Shown piece after piece: positions 33,486-42,729 of a stretch of 64,000 bases of DNA (positions within the stretch are counted from its first letter, which is position 1; each line of letters begins with the position of its first letter). The DNA is from Armatimonadota bacterium. GTDB lineage: Bacteria > Armatimonadota > Zipacnadia > JAUWAU01. A model generated the notes under the pieces. That model was not told the DNA's origin and searched no databases. It saw only the letters and a program-made list of their open reading frames with translations. The DNA is taken from NCBI GenBank assembly GCA_030601885.1, contig JAUWAU010000002.1, positions 186,001 to 250,000 on the forward strand, in the 5' to 3' direction. A program made the position numbers and the translations under genes.

Positions 33486-36400
33486 TCAGGCGCGGCAGTC
33501 CAGCACCACGACCCCGATGCGCCCGGCGCCCGAGCTGTTCGTCCCCGCGGCACGACGGCCCACTGGTCGGACAGCGCGGGGCACCGAGACCAAGGCGTGT
33601 CGCTCCCGTTTACTTCGAGCATCCCCGTAGAAGAGCGCGTTTTCACCCCCGCTCCCGTCACTTCCAACCGACACGTCGTACGCCTGAAGTGCAAGATCGC
33701 TGCCCTGCAGCCTGTCCTGCACGTGTGGCTCGGCGTTCAGGAGGGCCACCGCGACCGGAAGGGCGCCGGCCGCCAGGTGCGCACGCACATGGCGGCCGGA
33801 GGCCAGCACATCGACGGTCACCGGGCCCATTCCGGGAGGCTTCACCATCAACTCCAGGCGCTGAGGCGGCTTGGGAGTGAAGACGACGGTTGATGGGCCG
33901 GCCCCCGGCGCAGGCGGCTGGCCCAGCGGGGGTGTTGACCGGACCGAAGCAGCGGTCGCAGCCATCTCAGCGCTCATCGCGACAGCGGGCGTGCCAACGG
34001 CAGCGCGCTCGCCATGAGGCGCCGGGGCATCCGTGCGCGCGTCCGGACCGATTCCTCCCCGTACATTGCCTTGCGTGTGCGGCTCGGCCGCAGACTCGTC
34101 TTCCGTGTGACTCGTGCGTTGGCCAAGCGCCGGGGATGTCTTGGCATCCTCCAACACAAGCTGGCCTGGCAGCGCGGATACACCCGCCGCCTCGCCGGCG
34201 CGGTTCGCGGAGGCTGCTTTAGGGGACGCTGGGGCCACATCCTGGCTCGTGCCCGACGGGCCGTCCCCGACAACGCCTGAGCCCTCAGGTGCCGACGTCA
34301 CGAGTCGAGGCGTGTGTTCGATCAGCCACCGTGCGCCCTCGCTGGGAGGGCGGGCTGGTTCGGCCCGATCTTGCGTGCCCGCCTTGACTTCCCCTAATGC
34401 CCCGGGCACCTTCTCCCCACGCATTACTTCTGCAACGGGCCGCGCTCCGGCCCGGCGCACCGGGAGCGCCACATCCGGCTGCTCGGTGGACACATGCGCG
34501 CCGGCACGGACACGCTCGACGGTGCGCTCCACCCCTACTTCGATCGACTTGGCTCGGGCTTCCGGCTCTTGTGCGACGGTTCCAGCGGTGAGGCGTGCCT
34601 CAGTCGGGCTCTGGCGCTGGGACCTGTGGGCATCGGTCGCGGCGGACTGCTGCGCGGCCACCTTATCGGCACCGTTAGTGGGCGGTGCTCCTCCCCGGGC
34701 TCTCGCCATCTCGTCCCCGGCCCTCCGGGCTCCGTCCGCGCCTTGAGGCAGCGCCAGACGCCTCTGCTCGGGAGTGCCACGCCGGTCAGCAGGCTCCACC
34801 ACCACGGGCTCCTGGCTCGGAGCCCAGCCACGCTCTCTGCTGACAGTAGGACTCTCACGCACGTCTGCCTCGGGCTGCCGGCGTGGCGCCGGAGCGACGC
34901 GTGGGGCCTCGTCCACGCGATGGGAGATCTGGTCCTGGATCGCCGTGGCGCTGGCGAGGCGTTGCGGTGGCATCGTGTCCAGGCGAGATGCCTCTGTCGC
35001 GGACCGTACCGTCAGCGGCGCTCCTCCCGTGGCTCTCGTTATCTCGTCCCCGGCCCTCCGGGCCCCGTCCGCGCCCTGAGGCAGTGCCAGACGCCTCTGC
35101 TCAGGAGTGCCACGCCGGTCACCAGGCTCAACCACCACGGGCTCCTGGCTCGGAGCCCAGCCCCGCTCTCTGCTGACAGTAGAACTCTCACGCACGTCTG
35201 CCTCGGGCTGCCGGCGTGGCGCCGGAGCGACCCGTGGGGCCTCGTCCACACGATGGGAGATCTGATCCTGGATCGCCGTGGCGCTGGCGAGGCGTTGCGG
35301 TGGCATCGTGTCCAGGCGAGATGCCTCTGTCGCGGACCGTGCCGTCAGCGGACCGCCAGAGCCCGACTCGGCGACGGGCCCATCGACGAGGCTCTGAGGC
35401 CGCGTCGTCCGGGCACTCGAGAGCACTGTCCCCTGCGTTGCACCGTCCGTGGGCCGGCCACTGACGCGGGGCGGTCTCGCTTCGCCTTTGCCCCCAAGCT
35501 CCCCAGCTCTCTGGTTCGCAGGAGATAGTTGGGGCTGCTCATCTGGTCGGGCGGGTGTGTCGCCTGTCCGGGTCGGCCACGCTATCGGTCGTTGCGTCGC
35601 GCGTAGGGGGTCTGGCTGCTGGCCGACTGCACTCGGCTCGGGGCGGGCGTGCGAGCTTGCTTTCCGCTCGCCGGCGACTGCCTCCCTCACCGCAGGCACC
35701 TCCTGTGCCGGCGCCCGATAATGGCCGATATGCGTCTCCCGCAAATCCCCCAGCATCGCAGCGGCGGCGGGCGCAGGCACTTCCGCCGGACCTGATCGGT
35801 TGGCTGCCCGGTCCCCAGCAGGAATTCGTGCGGCCATAGAGCGGATTGGCTGTTCATGCGGACCGAGCGCGGTCGCTTCTCGGGTCGAAGCTGGAGTGCC
35901 GTCGCGATCCGTATGCGCAGCGTCAAGCAGTCGTGTGGCGCCTCTGATGGGCTCATCTGAGCTCAACGCCGTGCCTCGTTGTGACGGCCCATCAGCCGCA
36001 GCGCTGTCCGGCGCAGCAGGCGGCTCCACACGTGTACTGGCAGCCGCGGGCGGCGCCGCGACAGGCGCACCCTCCACCGGAGCCGGCCCGGCAGGCTCGT
36101 GACCGAGAACGGAAGCGGCGTCCGGCGGCCTACGTGCCGCGTGTGCCATCGCCACGTCGAGCTGCGCCGACGCTCTGGGGCGCGCCAGGGGAGCCGCTTC
36201 TGCAGGTGGGCTCGTCGCTGGCGCTTCCAAGTGGGAGCGCGCGGCGGTCTCCGAGGGCAAGACCGCATTGAGGGACGGGCTTCGGCCAAGCCCGCTTGTC
36301 TCCCCCCATCGCTCAGATGGCGACATCGGGGGTGCGTCCGTCACCATCGTCGAGCTCCCCGCCGATGCGTGCGCGGTGCGCGCCTCTGGTAGCATCGCAA

Positions 36401-36998
36401 TACGGAAATCGGGGAGCCGCGACGCAGGGACGGCATCCGGGCGTCCCTGCAGCCTGTGCGCCACGTCCATCTCACCGTGCGGTGCAGGCGTCGTATCCTG
36501 CGCGCGCATTGACGAGGGCACACCTCGTCCGTCGGCCCGCGCGCGCATCGAGACCTCAGAGTCCTGGTCACTCGGAGGCCAGCCTGGACCATCGATTGGC
36601 TGCTCCGCATCGGCGACGCTCGACGCCCTGCCAGGCTCTACGGCAACCGACGCGATGGCGAGAGTAGCAGCCGCGGTACTGTCGCCCCCGTCAGCGTCAC
36701 TCAACGTAGGCTTCGCCGTTTCTGAGGTGCTCTCTGAGCCCTTCGCCGACGCCGGCCGGTCCCGGATGGACGGGCCCTCGATCGCGTCCACCGAGTGGCC
36801 CTCCTCCACCTCGTTTTTCGCTGCCGTCCGATCAGGCGGCACGGCGCCCTCGTTGATAGGTGGCGCGACCAGAGCGCATAGGAAGCCGGCAAACAAGCCG
36901 GCATCGGTCTCCGCAGACGCCAGCAGCGACGGCGCAACCTCGTCGCGCGGTTGCAGAGCCACGTCCATGGCGGCATCTGTCTTAACGGTTACGCTCAC
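33486..36998 (-). CDS. fliK: Oversized flagellar hook-length control protein FliK
   Basis: The 1170-aa protein is far longer than typical FliK (about 350-650 aa). About 1000 residues are disordered, rich in Pro, Ala, Arg, Glu and Ser. The C-terminal Flg-hook domain starts near RLELMVKPPGMGPVTVDVLA and continues LLNAEPHVQDRLQGSDLALQ. An internal 111-residue block is tandemly duplicated with a few substitutions (bases 34681-35346). FliK is a secreted ruler that switches FlhB specificity when the hook reaches its length. It starts with a GTG 6 nt after the transglycosylase stop. Confidence 0.9.
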   Translation of the reverse strand: MSVTVKTDAAMDVALQPRDEVAPSLLASAETDAGLFAGFLCALVAPPINEGAVPPDRTAAKNEVEEGHSVDAIEGPSIRDRPASAKGSESTSETAKPTLSDADGGDSTAAATLAIASVAVEPGRASSVADAEQPIDGPGWPPSDQDSEVSMRARADGRGVPSSMRAQDTTPAPHGEMDVAHRLQGRPDAVPASRLPDFRIAMLPEARTAHASAGSSTMVTDAPPMSPSERWGETSGLGRSPSLNAVLPSETAARSHLEAPATSPPAEAAPLARPRASAQLDVAMAHAARRPPDAASVLGHEPAGPAPVEGAPVAAPPAAASTRVEPPAAPDSAAADGPSQRGTALSSDEPIRGATRLLDAAHTDRDGTPASTREATALGPHEQPIRSMAARIPAGDRAANRSGPAEVPAPAAAAMLGDLRETHIGHYRAPAQEVPAVREAVAGERKASSHARPEPSAVGQQPDPLRATQRPIAWPTRTGDTPARPDEQPQLSPANQRAGELGGKGEARPPRVSGRPTDGATQGTVLSSARTTRPQSLVDGPVAESGSGGPLTARSATEASRLDTMPPQRLASATAIQDQISHRVDEAPRVAPAPRRQPEADVRESSTVSRERGWAPSQEPVVVEPGDRRGTPEQRRLALPQGADGARRAGDEITRATGGAPLTVRSATEASRLDTMPPQRLASATAIQDQISHRVDEAPRVAPAPRRQPEADVRESPTVSRERGWAPSQEPVVVEPADRRGTPEQRRLALPQGADGARRAGDEMARARGGAPPTNGADKVAAQQSAATDAHRSQRQSPTEARLTAGTVAQEPEARAKSIEVGVERTVERVRAGAHVSTEQPDVALPVRRAGARPVAEVMRGEKVPGALGEVKAGTQDRAEPARPPSEGARWLIEHTPRLVTSAPEGSGVVGDGPSGTSQDVAPASPKAASANRAGEAAGVSALPGQLVLEDAKTSPALGQRTSHTEDESAAEPHTQGNVRGGIGPDARTDAPAPHGERAAVGTPAVAMSAEMAATAASVRSTPPLGQPPAPGAGPSTVVFTPKPPQRLELMVKPPGMGPVTVDVLASGRHVRAHLAAGALPVAVALLNAEPHVQDRLQGSDLALQAYDVSVGSDGSGGENALFYGDARSKRERHALVSVPRAVRPVGRRAAGTNSSGAGRIGVVVLDCRA
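34681..35346. repeat. 333-bp tandem duplication inside fliK
   Basis: Copy A is about 34681-35013 and copy B about 35014-35346. Equivalent positions (for example CTCCTCC at 34688 and 35021) are exactly 333 bp apart, so the frame is kept and a 111-residue block repeats. The copies differ at only scattered positions, indicating recent duplication or ongoing gene conversion. Protein landmarks repeated are EASRLDTMPPQRLASATAI and RRGTPEQRRLALPQGADGAR. Confidence 0.9.
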
Positions 36999-37004
36999 GT
37001 TCCC

Positions 37005-37517
37005 TCACTCGCCCAACCAGTACGAAAGGACACGTCGCACGTACGCGTGCGTCTCCCGATATGGCGGCACTCTGCCATGCTTGCTGACAGCGGCGGGGCC
37101 GGCGTTGTAGGCGGCCAGCGCCAACTCCACATCCTGGAATCTATCAATCTGGGCGCGTAAGTAGCCCGTACCGGCGAAGACGTTCTGCACAGGATCGTAC
37201 GGATCAGTCACCCCGAGCGACCGGGCCGTCCCTGGCATAAGCTGCATCAGCCCCTGGGCGCCGGCCGATGAGTCCGCCTCCGGCGTGTAGCCTGACTCGG
37301 CCCGCACCACTGCATGCACGAGGGCCGGGTCAAGCCCGTGGCGAGCGGCCGCAGCCCTGATGATCCGATCAAAAGGTGGCACTTCGACGGCACCCATCGC
37401 CCGCGCCAGGTCGGCTGCGAAGGTGCGTGGCGCATCGGGTCGCGGCGTCCCAAGCGCCGCGAGAGTGGCCCGGATGTCCTGTACCTTGTTGAGCACTTCT
37501 GTGAACCGGGATATCAT
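37005..37517 (-). CDS. Lytic transglycosylase (SLT domain) in flagellar operon
   Basis: The 170-aa protein has an SLT/goose-lysozyme-like domain: HGLDPALVHAVVRAESGYTP with catalytic Glu in the AESGY motif, GAQGLMQLMPGTARSLGV, and NVFAGTGYLRAQIDRF / ALAAYNAGPAAVSKHG. It cleaves peptidoglycan, probably opening the wall for the rod; FlgJ in this genome lacks a muramidase domain, so this enzyme may supply it. No signal peptide is seen, so export may be through the flagellar apparatus. It lies between fliJ and fliK. Confidence 0.88.
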   Translation of the reverse strand: MISRFTEVLNKVQDIRATLAALGTPRPDAPRTFAADLARAMGAVEVPPFDRIIRAAAARHGLDPALVHAVVRAESGYTPEADSSAGAQGLMQLMPGTARSLGVTDPYDPVQNVFAGTGYLRAQIDRFQDVELALAAYNAGPAAVSKHGRVPPYRETHAYVRRVLSYWLGE

Positions 37518-37539
37518 TCGACTCCAGCTCCGCCCCTCA

Positions 37540-38013
37540 TCAGTGTCCGCGGCGGCCCGAGCGTCTGCGGGCCTGCACCCGCCTGGCGTGGCTTAGCGTA
37601 GCCGCTTCACTGAGCTGCCGACTCTCACGCCGTCGCTCATGCCGAAAGTGCTCGTCACGACGCAGATCGTGCAGCCGCTCCATCTGTCGGGTGCTCACTC
37701 GGGCACTCACGAGCGCTTCCCGCGACGCCTCGACGTCTTGGTCACGCTCTCGCAGCTTTGCAGCGCCCTCCCGCCGACACGCCTGCAAGCGGCTGCGAAA
37801 TAGACCATGCCAACTGAGCTCGGTGCCCGACAGAGCGCGACGCTCTTGCCGCACCGCCTGTGCGGCACTTGCGAGCTGCGCCGTTGTCCGCTCCAGCGCC
37901 CCCTTTGCGGCCCGCTGGCCGCTTTCCGCCCGACGAAGGTGGGCCTCCACGGCTCGCTCGTTGGTGCGGCGTAGCTTTAGGATCGGCGTCAGCCGAAAAC
38001 TGAACCTCCGCAT
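37540..38013 (-). CDS. fliJ: Flagellar export protein FliJ
   Basis: The 157-aa protein starts MRRFSFRLTPILKLRRTNER, typical of FliJ, and is otherwise a long charged antiparallel coiled coil. FliJ is the central stalk of the FliI ATPase ring. Good ribosome binding site (GGAG) before the ATG; it follows fliI by 21 nt. Confidence 0.9.
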   Translation of the reverse strand: MRRFSFRLTPILKLRRTNERAVEAHLRRAESGQRAAKGALERTTAQLASAAQAVRQERRALSGTELSWHGLFRSRLQACRREGAAKLRERDQDVEASREALVSARVSTRQMERLHDLRRDEHFRHERRRESRQLSEAATLSHARRVQARRRSGRRGH

Positions 38014-38034
38014 ACTTGCCGCTCCGTAACGTCC

Positions 38035-39399
38035 TTATGTCTCAGTCGCAGGAGCCATAACAGCAGCGTCCTTGGGACCGGTCAGCTCCGCGAGCCGTGC
38101 AACGGTGGCCGCCCACTCCACTGCCTCGTGTGTGCCCTGGCGCAGGAAGGCGTTCGTGTCGTCAATGAGTGCAATGGCGCGATCAGTCCTCTCGTTACTG
38201 CCGCGCACGTAGGCGCCGATATTGATGAGGTCCTCGGATTCGCCATAGTCGGCCAGCACTCCGCGGAGGCGTGCGGCCGCCTCCTGGTGCTCCCGGGTGG
38301 TTACGGCGGGCATGATCCGGCTAACGCTGTTTAGCACGTCGATGGCCGGATAATGCCCTCGAGCGGCCAGCTTGCGGGACAAGGCAATGTGCCCATCGAA
38401 GGTGGCTCGCACCAGGTCGGAAACGGGCTCGTCCATGTCATCGCCCTCAACGAGCACGGTGTAAAGCCCGGTGATGCTGCCCTGCTCGGCTGTTCCGGCC
38501 CGTTCGATTATGTGCGGGAGCAGCGCAAACACCGAAGGCGTGTACCCATTGCGGGTGGGCGGCTCGCCGATAGCGAGCCCCACTTCTCGCTGCGCCCAGG
38601 CTACCCGCGTTATTGAGTCCATCATGAGCAGGACGTCGCGCCCCCGGTCACGGAAGTACTCCGCAATTGCCGTCGCCGCCAGCGCCGCCTTGATCCGCGT
38701 CACCGCCGGCAGATCCGGCGTAGCCACAACCACCACAGAGCGCTTCAGTCCATCTTCACCGAGGCATTCCTCGATGAATGGCCTCACCTCGCGGCCGCGC
38801 TCACCAATCAGAGCGATGACGTTGACGTCCGCGTGCGTGTTGCGTGCTATCATTCCCAGCAGCACGCTCTTCCCCACGCCGGCGGCGGCGAAGATGCCCT
38901 GGCGCTGTCCCTTCCCACAACTCACCAGTGCGTCGATGGCGCGAATGCCAAGGGGCAGCGGCTCCGCTATTGGCTGCCGGCGCATGGCACTCGGTGGTGC
39001 TGCCGTCGTGGGATAGGTATGGGACGTGCGAATCGGCGGGCCACCATCCAGGGGGCTACCCCCCGCGCCCACGACGCGCCCCAGCAGCGCTTCACCCACG
39101 GCAACGCGCACCGCCGCGCCCGTCGCGACGACGCGGCAACCGGCTCCGATGTCGCTCATGCGACCGAGGGGCATCAGGAGCACCTTGCCGTCCCGCAGCC
39201 CCACCACTTCCGCCTCCACCGGCCCATCGCCGTTGCTGCGATCCACTCGGCACACCTCGCCCATCCGCACAACCGGACCGGCAGACTCGATTACAAGGCC
39301 GATGACGTCAGTGACCCTGCCGATGCGCTCAACGGTGTCTATCTGCTCGGCCAGCGAATGGCACAGCGAGTAGTCCACCATCCCGCCTCGTGTCCCCAT
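38035..39399 (-). CDS. fliI: Flagellum-specific ATPase FliI
   Basis: The 454-aa protein is a RecA-like/F1-beta-type ATPase with Walker A AAAGVGKS (171-178), Walker B in DVLLMMDSITRVAWAQRE, IGERGREVRPFIEECLGE and GSITGLYTVLVEGDDMDEP. It energises unfolding and export of flagellar substrates. The ATG at 39399 lies 3 nt after the fliH stop, with GGGGGG 9 nt upstream within the fliH end. Confidence 0.97.
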   Translation of the reverse strand: MGTRGGMVDYSLCHSLAEQIDTVERIGRVTDVIGLVIESAGPVVRMGEVCRVDRSNGDGPVEAEVVGLRDGKVLLMPLGRMSDIGAGCRVVATGAAVRVAVGEALLGRVVGAGGSPLDGGPPIRTSHTYPTTAAPPSAMRRQPIAEPLPLGIRAIDALVSCGKGQRQGIFAAAGVGKSVLLGMIARNTHADVNVIALIGERGREVRPFIEECLGEDGLKRSVVVVATPDLPAVTRIKAALAATAIAEYFRDRGRDVLLMMDSITRVAWAQREVGLAIGEPPTRNGYTPSVFALLPHIIERAGTAEQGSITGLYTVLVEGDDMDEPVSDLVRATFDGHIALSRKLAARGHYPAIDVLNSVSRIMPAVTTREHQEAAARLRGVLADYGESEDLINIGAYVRGSNERTDRAIALIDDTNAFLRQGTHEAVEWAATVARLAELTGPKDAAVMAPATET

Positions 39400-39402
39400 G
39401 TC

Positions 39403-40125
39403 TTATGGCCCCCCGATGACGCGCCGCGTGAGGGCATCCGCCTTCGATCGGAGGGCGTCGAGCTGCGTCTCGATGCGGGCGTCGATCTCGCCCTGGTCCG
39501 TGCGCACTACACAGCCCCCCTCATCTATCTCGTCGTCGGCGACGACCTCGAAGCGGTCCGCTTCATCGAGTATCCGAAGCAGTTGCTGCATCTGTCCATC
39601 CACAGCCTCGCGATCCTTCGAATTCACGTACACCCGGACGCGATGGCTGTGGGAAACTCGACAGAGCGTGTCGCGCACGACATCCACAACAATGGTGTTA
39701 TCGGCAGCTATGGCCCGCTTGATTACCTTGGTCGCCATCTGAGCTGTCAGGGCGAGCACGTGTGGCTCGATGCGCTCCAGCAGCTCCGTGCATGCCGCCT
39801 CAAGGTCCGCAGCGACCCGCTCGACTCGCTCCCCAAAGGCATCTGCCGCGGCCTTCGCGCGTCCCAGCTCCTCGCTGCGCTGGGTCGTCAGACGGTCGGC
39901 TTCGGCCCGGGCCTGCTGCACGATCTGCCGCGCCTCGTCTTCAGCCTCCGCGCGCAGCGCGCCGCTTTCATCCGGGCTGATATACTCCGGCCGTTGAGCA
40001 ACGTGTGCCAGCGGCTCCCAGTCGCCGTGCTCATCCAAGTTGCGCTCATCGGCGCCTCCGCCGCCGAACACAGGGAGAACCTCTGCAAACGAGCTGACCG
40101 GTTGAGACCGTACGCTTCCGGACAT
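39403..40125 (-). CDS. fliH: Flagellar export stator FliH
   Basis: The 240-aa protein has an Ala/Glu/Arg-rich coiled coil (AEAEDEARQIVQQARAEADRL) followed by an E-subunit-like C-terminal domain (ALTAQMATKVIKRAIAADN, DEIDEGGCVVRTDQGEIDARIETQLDAL). FliH anchors FliI to the C-ring through FliN, the one C-ring protein encoded here. It follows fliF after 67 bp in which fliG would normally lie. Confidence 0.92.
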   Translation of the reverse strand: MSGSVRSQPVSSFAEVLPVFGGGGADERNLDEHGDWEPLAHVAQRPEYISPDESGALRAEAEDEARQIVQQARAEADRLTTQRSEELGRAKAAADAFGERVERVAADLEAACTELLERIEPHVLALTAQMATKVIKRAIAADNTIVVDVVRDTLCRVSHSHRVRVYVNSKDREAVDGQMQQLLRILDEADRFEVVADDEIDEGGCVVRTDQGEIDARIETQLDALRSKADALTRRVIGGP

Positions 40126-40192
40126 GTGGTCACATCATCTCCAGTCACGAGGTACCGTGAACGACAGCCACCGCCAAGGCCACGGCGCAACG

Positions 40193-41800
40193 TCAGCCGC
40201 CGCCCGAGATCCATGAGCGCAGCGTGCCGGCCGCCGCATCAGGATCGGTGCGCACCAAGTCCTTGAGTCCCTTGCCATTGCCTTCTGCCGATTGCGCCAC
40301 AAACGCCTCAGCCAAGGCGTCGCCTTCTGCCGGCCTTTTCACTGCCGCCTGCGCCAAGGGCTCAGACACCGGCTCCATCTCGATTGGCATCTCAGCCCGC
40401 TCCTGCTGCGGCTCGGCCGGCGCACTCGCCTCATCAGCGGCCCGCGCGCGCAGGGCCGCCCTCGCCACAAAGGCGATCACAAGGCCCGCGGCCAGCAACA
40501 GCACACCGTACTCGATGCCGAGTGCCCGCAGGCGTGCGCGCCGTTCCGCGGCCACGGCCGTAGTGTCCTCCTCGACTGCTGCGCGCATCGTCTCAGGCCC
40601 CGCCAATGTCATTGACTCGACCACTATTTGGTCGCCGCGCGTCAGGTCGATGCCGGCGGCGGCGGTGATGACGTTGCGAACGGCGGCTATTTCCGTCGGC
40701 GAAAGGGAGGCGTCCACGACGGCAGCCACGCTGATGCGCTGGACGGCGCCAGGTGCTTTGACTCGCTGCTCAGTGATCTTTGAGATATGATACTCGGTCG
40801 TCTTTTCCGTGCTTGTGAACGTCCCGCCGCCTCCAGCGGTCATGGGGACAGCCGGCGTGATGTTGGCGGTGACGCCGGGCGGCCCGAGCGGGCCGGTTTC
40901 CGCCCCGGCATAGCTCTCGTCGGCCGCGTGCTCTCGCACAGGGATGCCCGGTCCGGCGGTGGGCTCAGACCGCTCACTGACCGACTCCTCCTGGTCAAAG
41001 CTCAGCTCAACGTGCATTGCCACGACGGCCTTGTTTGCGCCGATCACTTCGTCCAGGATCCCCTGTACGCGGCGCCGAAGCTGCTCCTCGATCTGACGGC
41101 AGGCCGTCGCCTGCTCCACAGCACTGCCCCCGACTGCCTCTTCCGCGGAGCCGACACCAGCACTCAGCACCGTGCCCATGGTATCCACCACCGTGACGCC
41201 CCGAAGAGTGAGGCCGTCCACGGCGCTGGCTACGAGGTGCTTGATGGAGCGCACCTTGTCGTCACCGAGTTCGGCGCCACCGGTGTCAATGATCACGGAG
41301 GCTTTGGCACTCTGTTTTTCGCGGCTGAAAAGCCGGTCGCGGGGGATGACGATGTGCACCCGGGCGCTGCGCACCTCGCGCAGTGCCTCGATGGTGCGAC
41401 ACAGCTCTCCCTGGATAGCCCGCTGGTAGGCGATAGTGTTGGAGAAATCGGTGCCCGGCAGGCCGGATTTGTCGAACAGCTCGAAACCGGCCTGACCGGT
41501 GATCGAGGGGAGTCCACTGCTTGCGAGCTTCAGCCGCGCCGCACTGATCTGCTTCTGCGGAACGGCGATGGCCGTGCCGCCATTGGTGAGGCGGTATGGG
41601 ATGTCTTCCTGGCTGAGTTGATTGATGATCTCGGACGCCTCGGAGGGGTCCAGACCCGCATACAGGATGCCGTACGCGGGGCGCGTGGCCCAAATGGCCA
41701 CCCCGACCACAGCCACCACCGTCAGCACGCCGACGGCCACAAGCGCGGCCCGCTGCGGCGTATTGAGCTGCTCCCAGAGACGCTCAAGTTGTGCCCGCAT
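40193..41800 (-). CDS. fliF: Flagellar MS-ring protein FliF
   Basis: The 535-aa protein has an N-terminal membrane helix, the YILYAGLDPSEASEI-type ring-building motif (here YGILYAGLDPSEASEIINQL), FSNTIAYQRAIQGELCRTIEAL, and a second membrane helix near residue 440 (YGVLLLAAGLVIAFVAR). The last 25 residues (LKDLVRTDPDAAAGTLRSWI) resemble the conserved FliG-binding tail of FliF, indicating that a FliG partner exists elsewhere. Confidence 0.96.
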   Translation of the reverse strand: MRAQLERLWEQLNTPQRAALVAVGVLTVVAVVGVAIWATRPAYGILYAGLDPSEASEIINQLSQEDIPYRLTNGGTAIAVPQKQISAARLKLASSGLPSITGQAGFELFDKSGLPGTDFSNTIAYQRAIQGELCRTIEALREVRSARVHIVIPRDRLFSREKQSAKASVIIDTGGAELGDDKVRSIKHLVASAVDGLTLRGVTVVDTMGTVLSAGVGSAEEAVGGSAVEQATACRQIEEQLRRRVQGILDEVIGANKAVVAMHVELSFDQEESVSERSEPTAGPGIPVREHAADESYAGAETGPLGPPGVTANITPAVPMTAGGGGTFTSTEKTTEYHISKITEQRVKAPGAVQRISVAAVVDASLSPTEIAAVRNVITAAAGIDLTRGDQIVVESMTLAGPETMRAAVEEDTTAVAAERRARLRALGIEYGVLLLAAGLVIAFVARAALRARAADEASAPAEPQQERAEMPIEMEPVSEPLAQAAVKRPAEGDALAEAFVAQSAEGNGKGLKDLVRTDPDAAAGTLRSWISGGG

Positions 41801-41946
41801 CGTGTTCGCTCTACCTCAACGTCACGGGTCAGGTCACGATCCATGCCGGCCCGCCTGCCCGGCTGGCACGAGTAGCTACGCTGTCGGTGGCTGGGCCGTT
41901 TTGCCTTGAGCGCACAGCCTCATGACACGCCGCTGCCTCGCTCCAA

Positions 41947-42267
41947 TTACACTTGCATGCGCATGATCTCTTTGTAGGCCTCGACGGCTTTGCGGGTGGT
42001 CTGAGCGGTCAGTTGCAGCGTGAGATGTGCCTTCTCCATGGCGATAATGGCGTCATGGAGGTTCGTCGCATCGCCGGTGGCAACCCGCTGTGCCTCCCGG
42101 TCGGCTGCCGCTTGCAGCTCGTTGACCTCGTTGAGCGCCTTCTTTGCGAGGGCGCCGATGCCGGGCTCGCGCGCCTTCGGTACCTCCGACAGCAGGCCCA
42201 GCCGCTGCGCGAGCTGCTCTTCCGTCTGGCGGGCAATTCCTATCCTCGCCGGTCCCTCGATCCGCAT
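41947..42267 (-). CDS. fliE: Hook-basal body protein FliE
   Basis: From ATG 42267 the 106-aa protein contains LHDAIIAMEKAHLTLQLTAQTTRKAVEAYKEIMRMQV, the FliE C-terminal signature. FliE joins the MS-ring and export gate to the rod. Starting at 42315 instead would overlap flgC and add non-conserved residues. A 146-bp non-coding gap separates it from fliF. Confidence 0.93.
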   Translation of the reverse strand: MRIEGPARIGIARQTEEQLAQRLGLLSEVPKAREPGIGALAKKALNEVNELQAAADREAQRVATGDATNLHDAIIAMEKAHLTLQLTAQTTRKAVEAYKEIMRMQV

Positions 42268-42283
42268 TCCGGGTGCATCCCTT

Positions 42284-42727
42284 TCAGCGGCTGATGTCCA
42301 ACGCGGCCTGGGCAAGTCCCCTGGCCGCCTTCAGCATCGCCGCTCCGGCCTGATACGACCGGGTTGCCGAGATCATGTCCACAAGCTCCACCAGCGGGTT
42401 GACGTTGGGCATCCGAACTGTCCCGTCCGGGTCCGCATCCGGGTGGGTCGGATCGTAGATAAGCTGTGGCGGGCTCTGATCCTCCACAACGGTGAGCACA
42501 GCAACGCCTCCACCCGGAAGTGAGCCCCGGCCAACGAGAAAGGGCGGGCGAATCCGACCCGAGGGCCACACCTGGGCGGCGAACACCGCCTGCTTGCGCC
42601 GATACGGCCCACCGGTCGATGTGCGTGTGGAGTGCATATTGGCCAGGTTCTCGGCGATGATGTCCATCCGAATGCGCTGAGCCTCCAGCCCGGAGGCGGC
42701 GATGTCCATGGTTCGAAAGAGCTGCAT
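42284..42727 (-). CDS. flgC: Proximal rod protein FlgC
   Basis: The 147-aa protein begins MQLFRTMDIAASGLEAQRIRMDIIAENLANMHSTRT and ends VNPLVELVDMISATRSYQAGAAMLKAARGLAQAALDI, the FlgC pattern. The ATG at 42727 has GAGGGG 9 nt upstream and overlaps nothing; a frame extending to 42850 overlaps flgB. It is a proximal rod subunit. Confidence 0.95.
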   Translation of the reverse strand: MQLFRTMDIAASGLEAQRIRMDIIAENLANMHSTRTSTGGPYRRKQAVFAAQVWPSGRIRPPFLVGRGSLPGGGVAVLTVVEDQSPPQLIYDPTHPDADPDGTVRMPNVNPLVELVDMISATRSYQAGAAMLKAARGLAQAALDISR

Positions 42728-42729
42728 AA

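Noticed and set aside
34681..35346. CRISPR array or VNTR-type noncoding repeat
   Set aside because: The two 333-bp units are adjacent, in frame and within the fliK coding sequence; there are no short spaced repeats.
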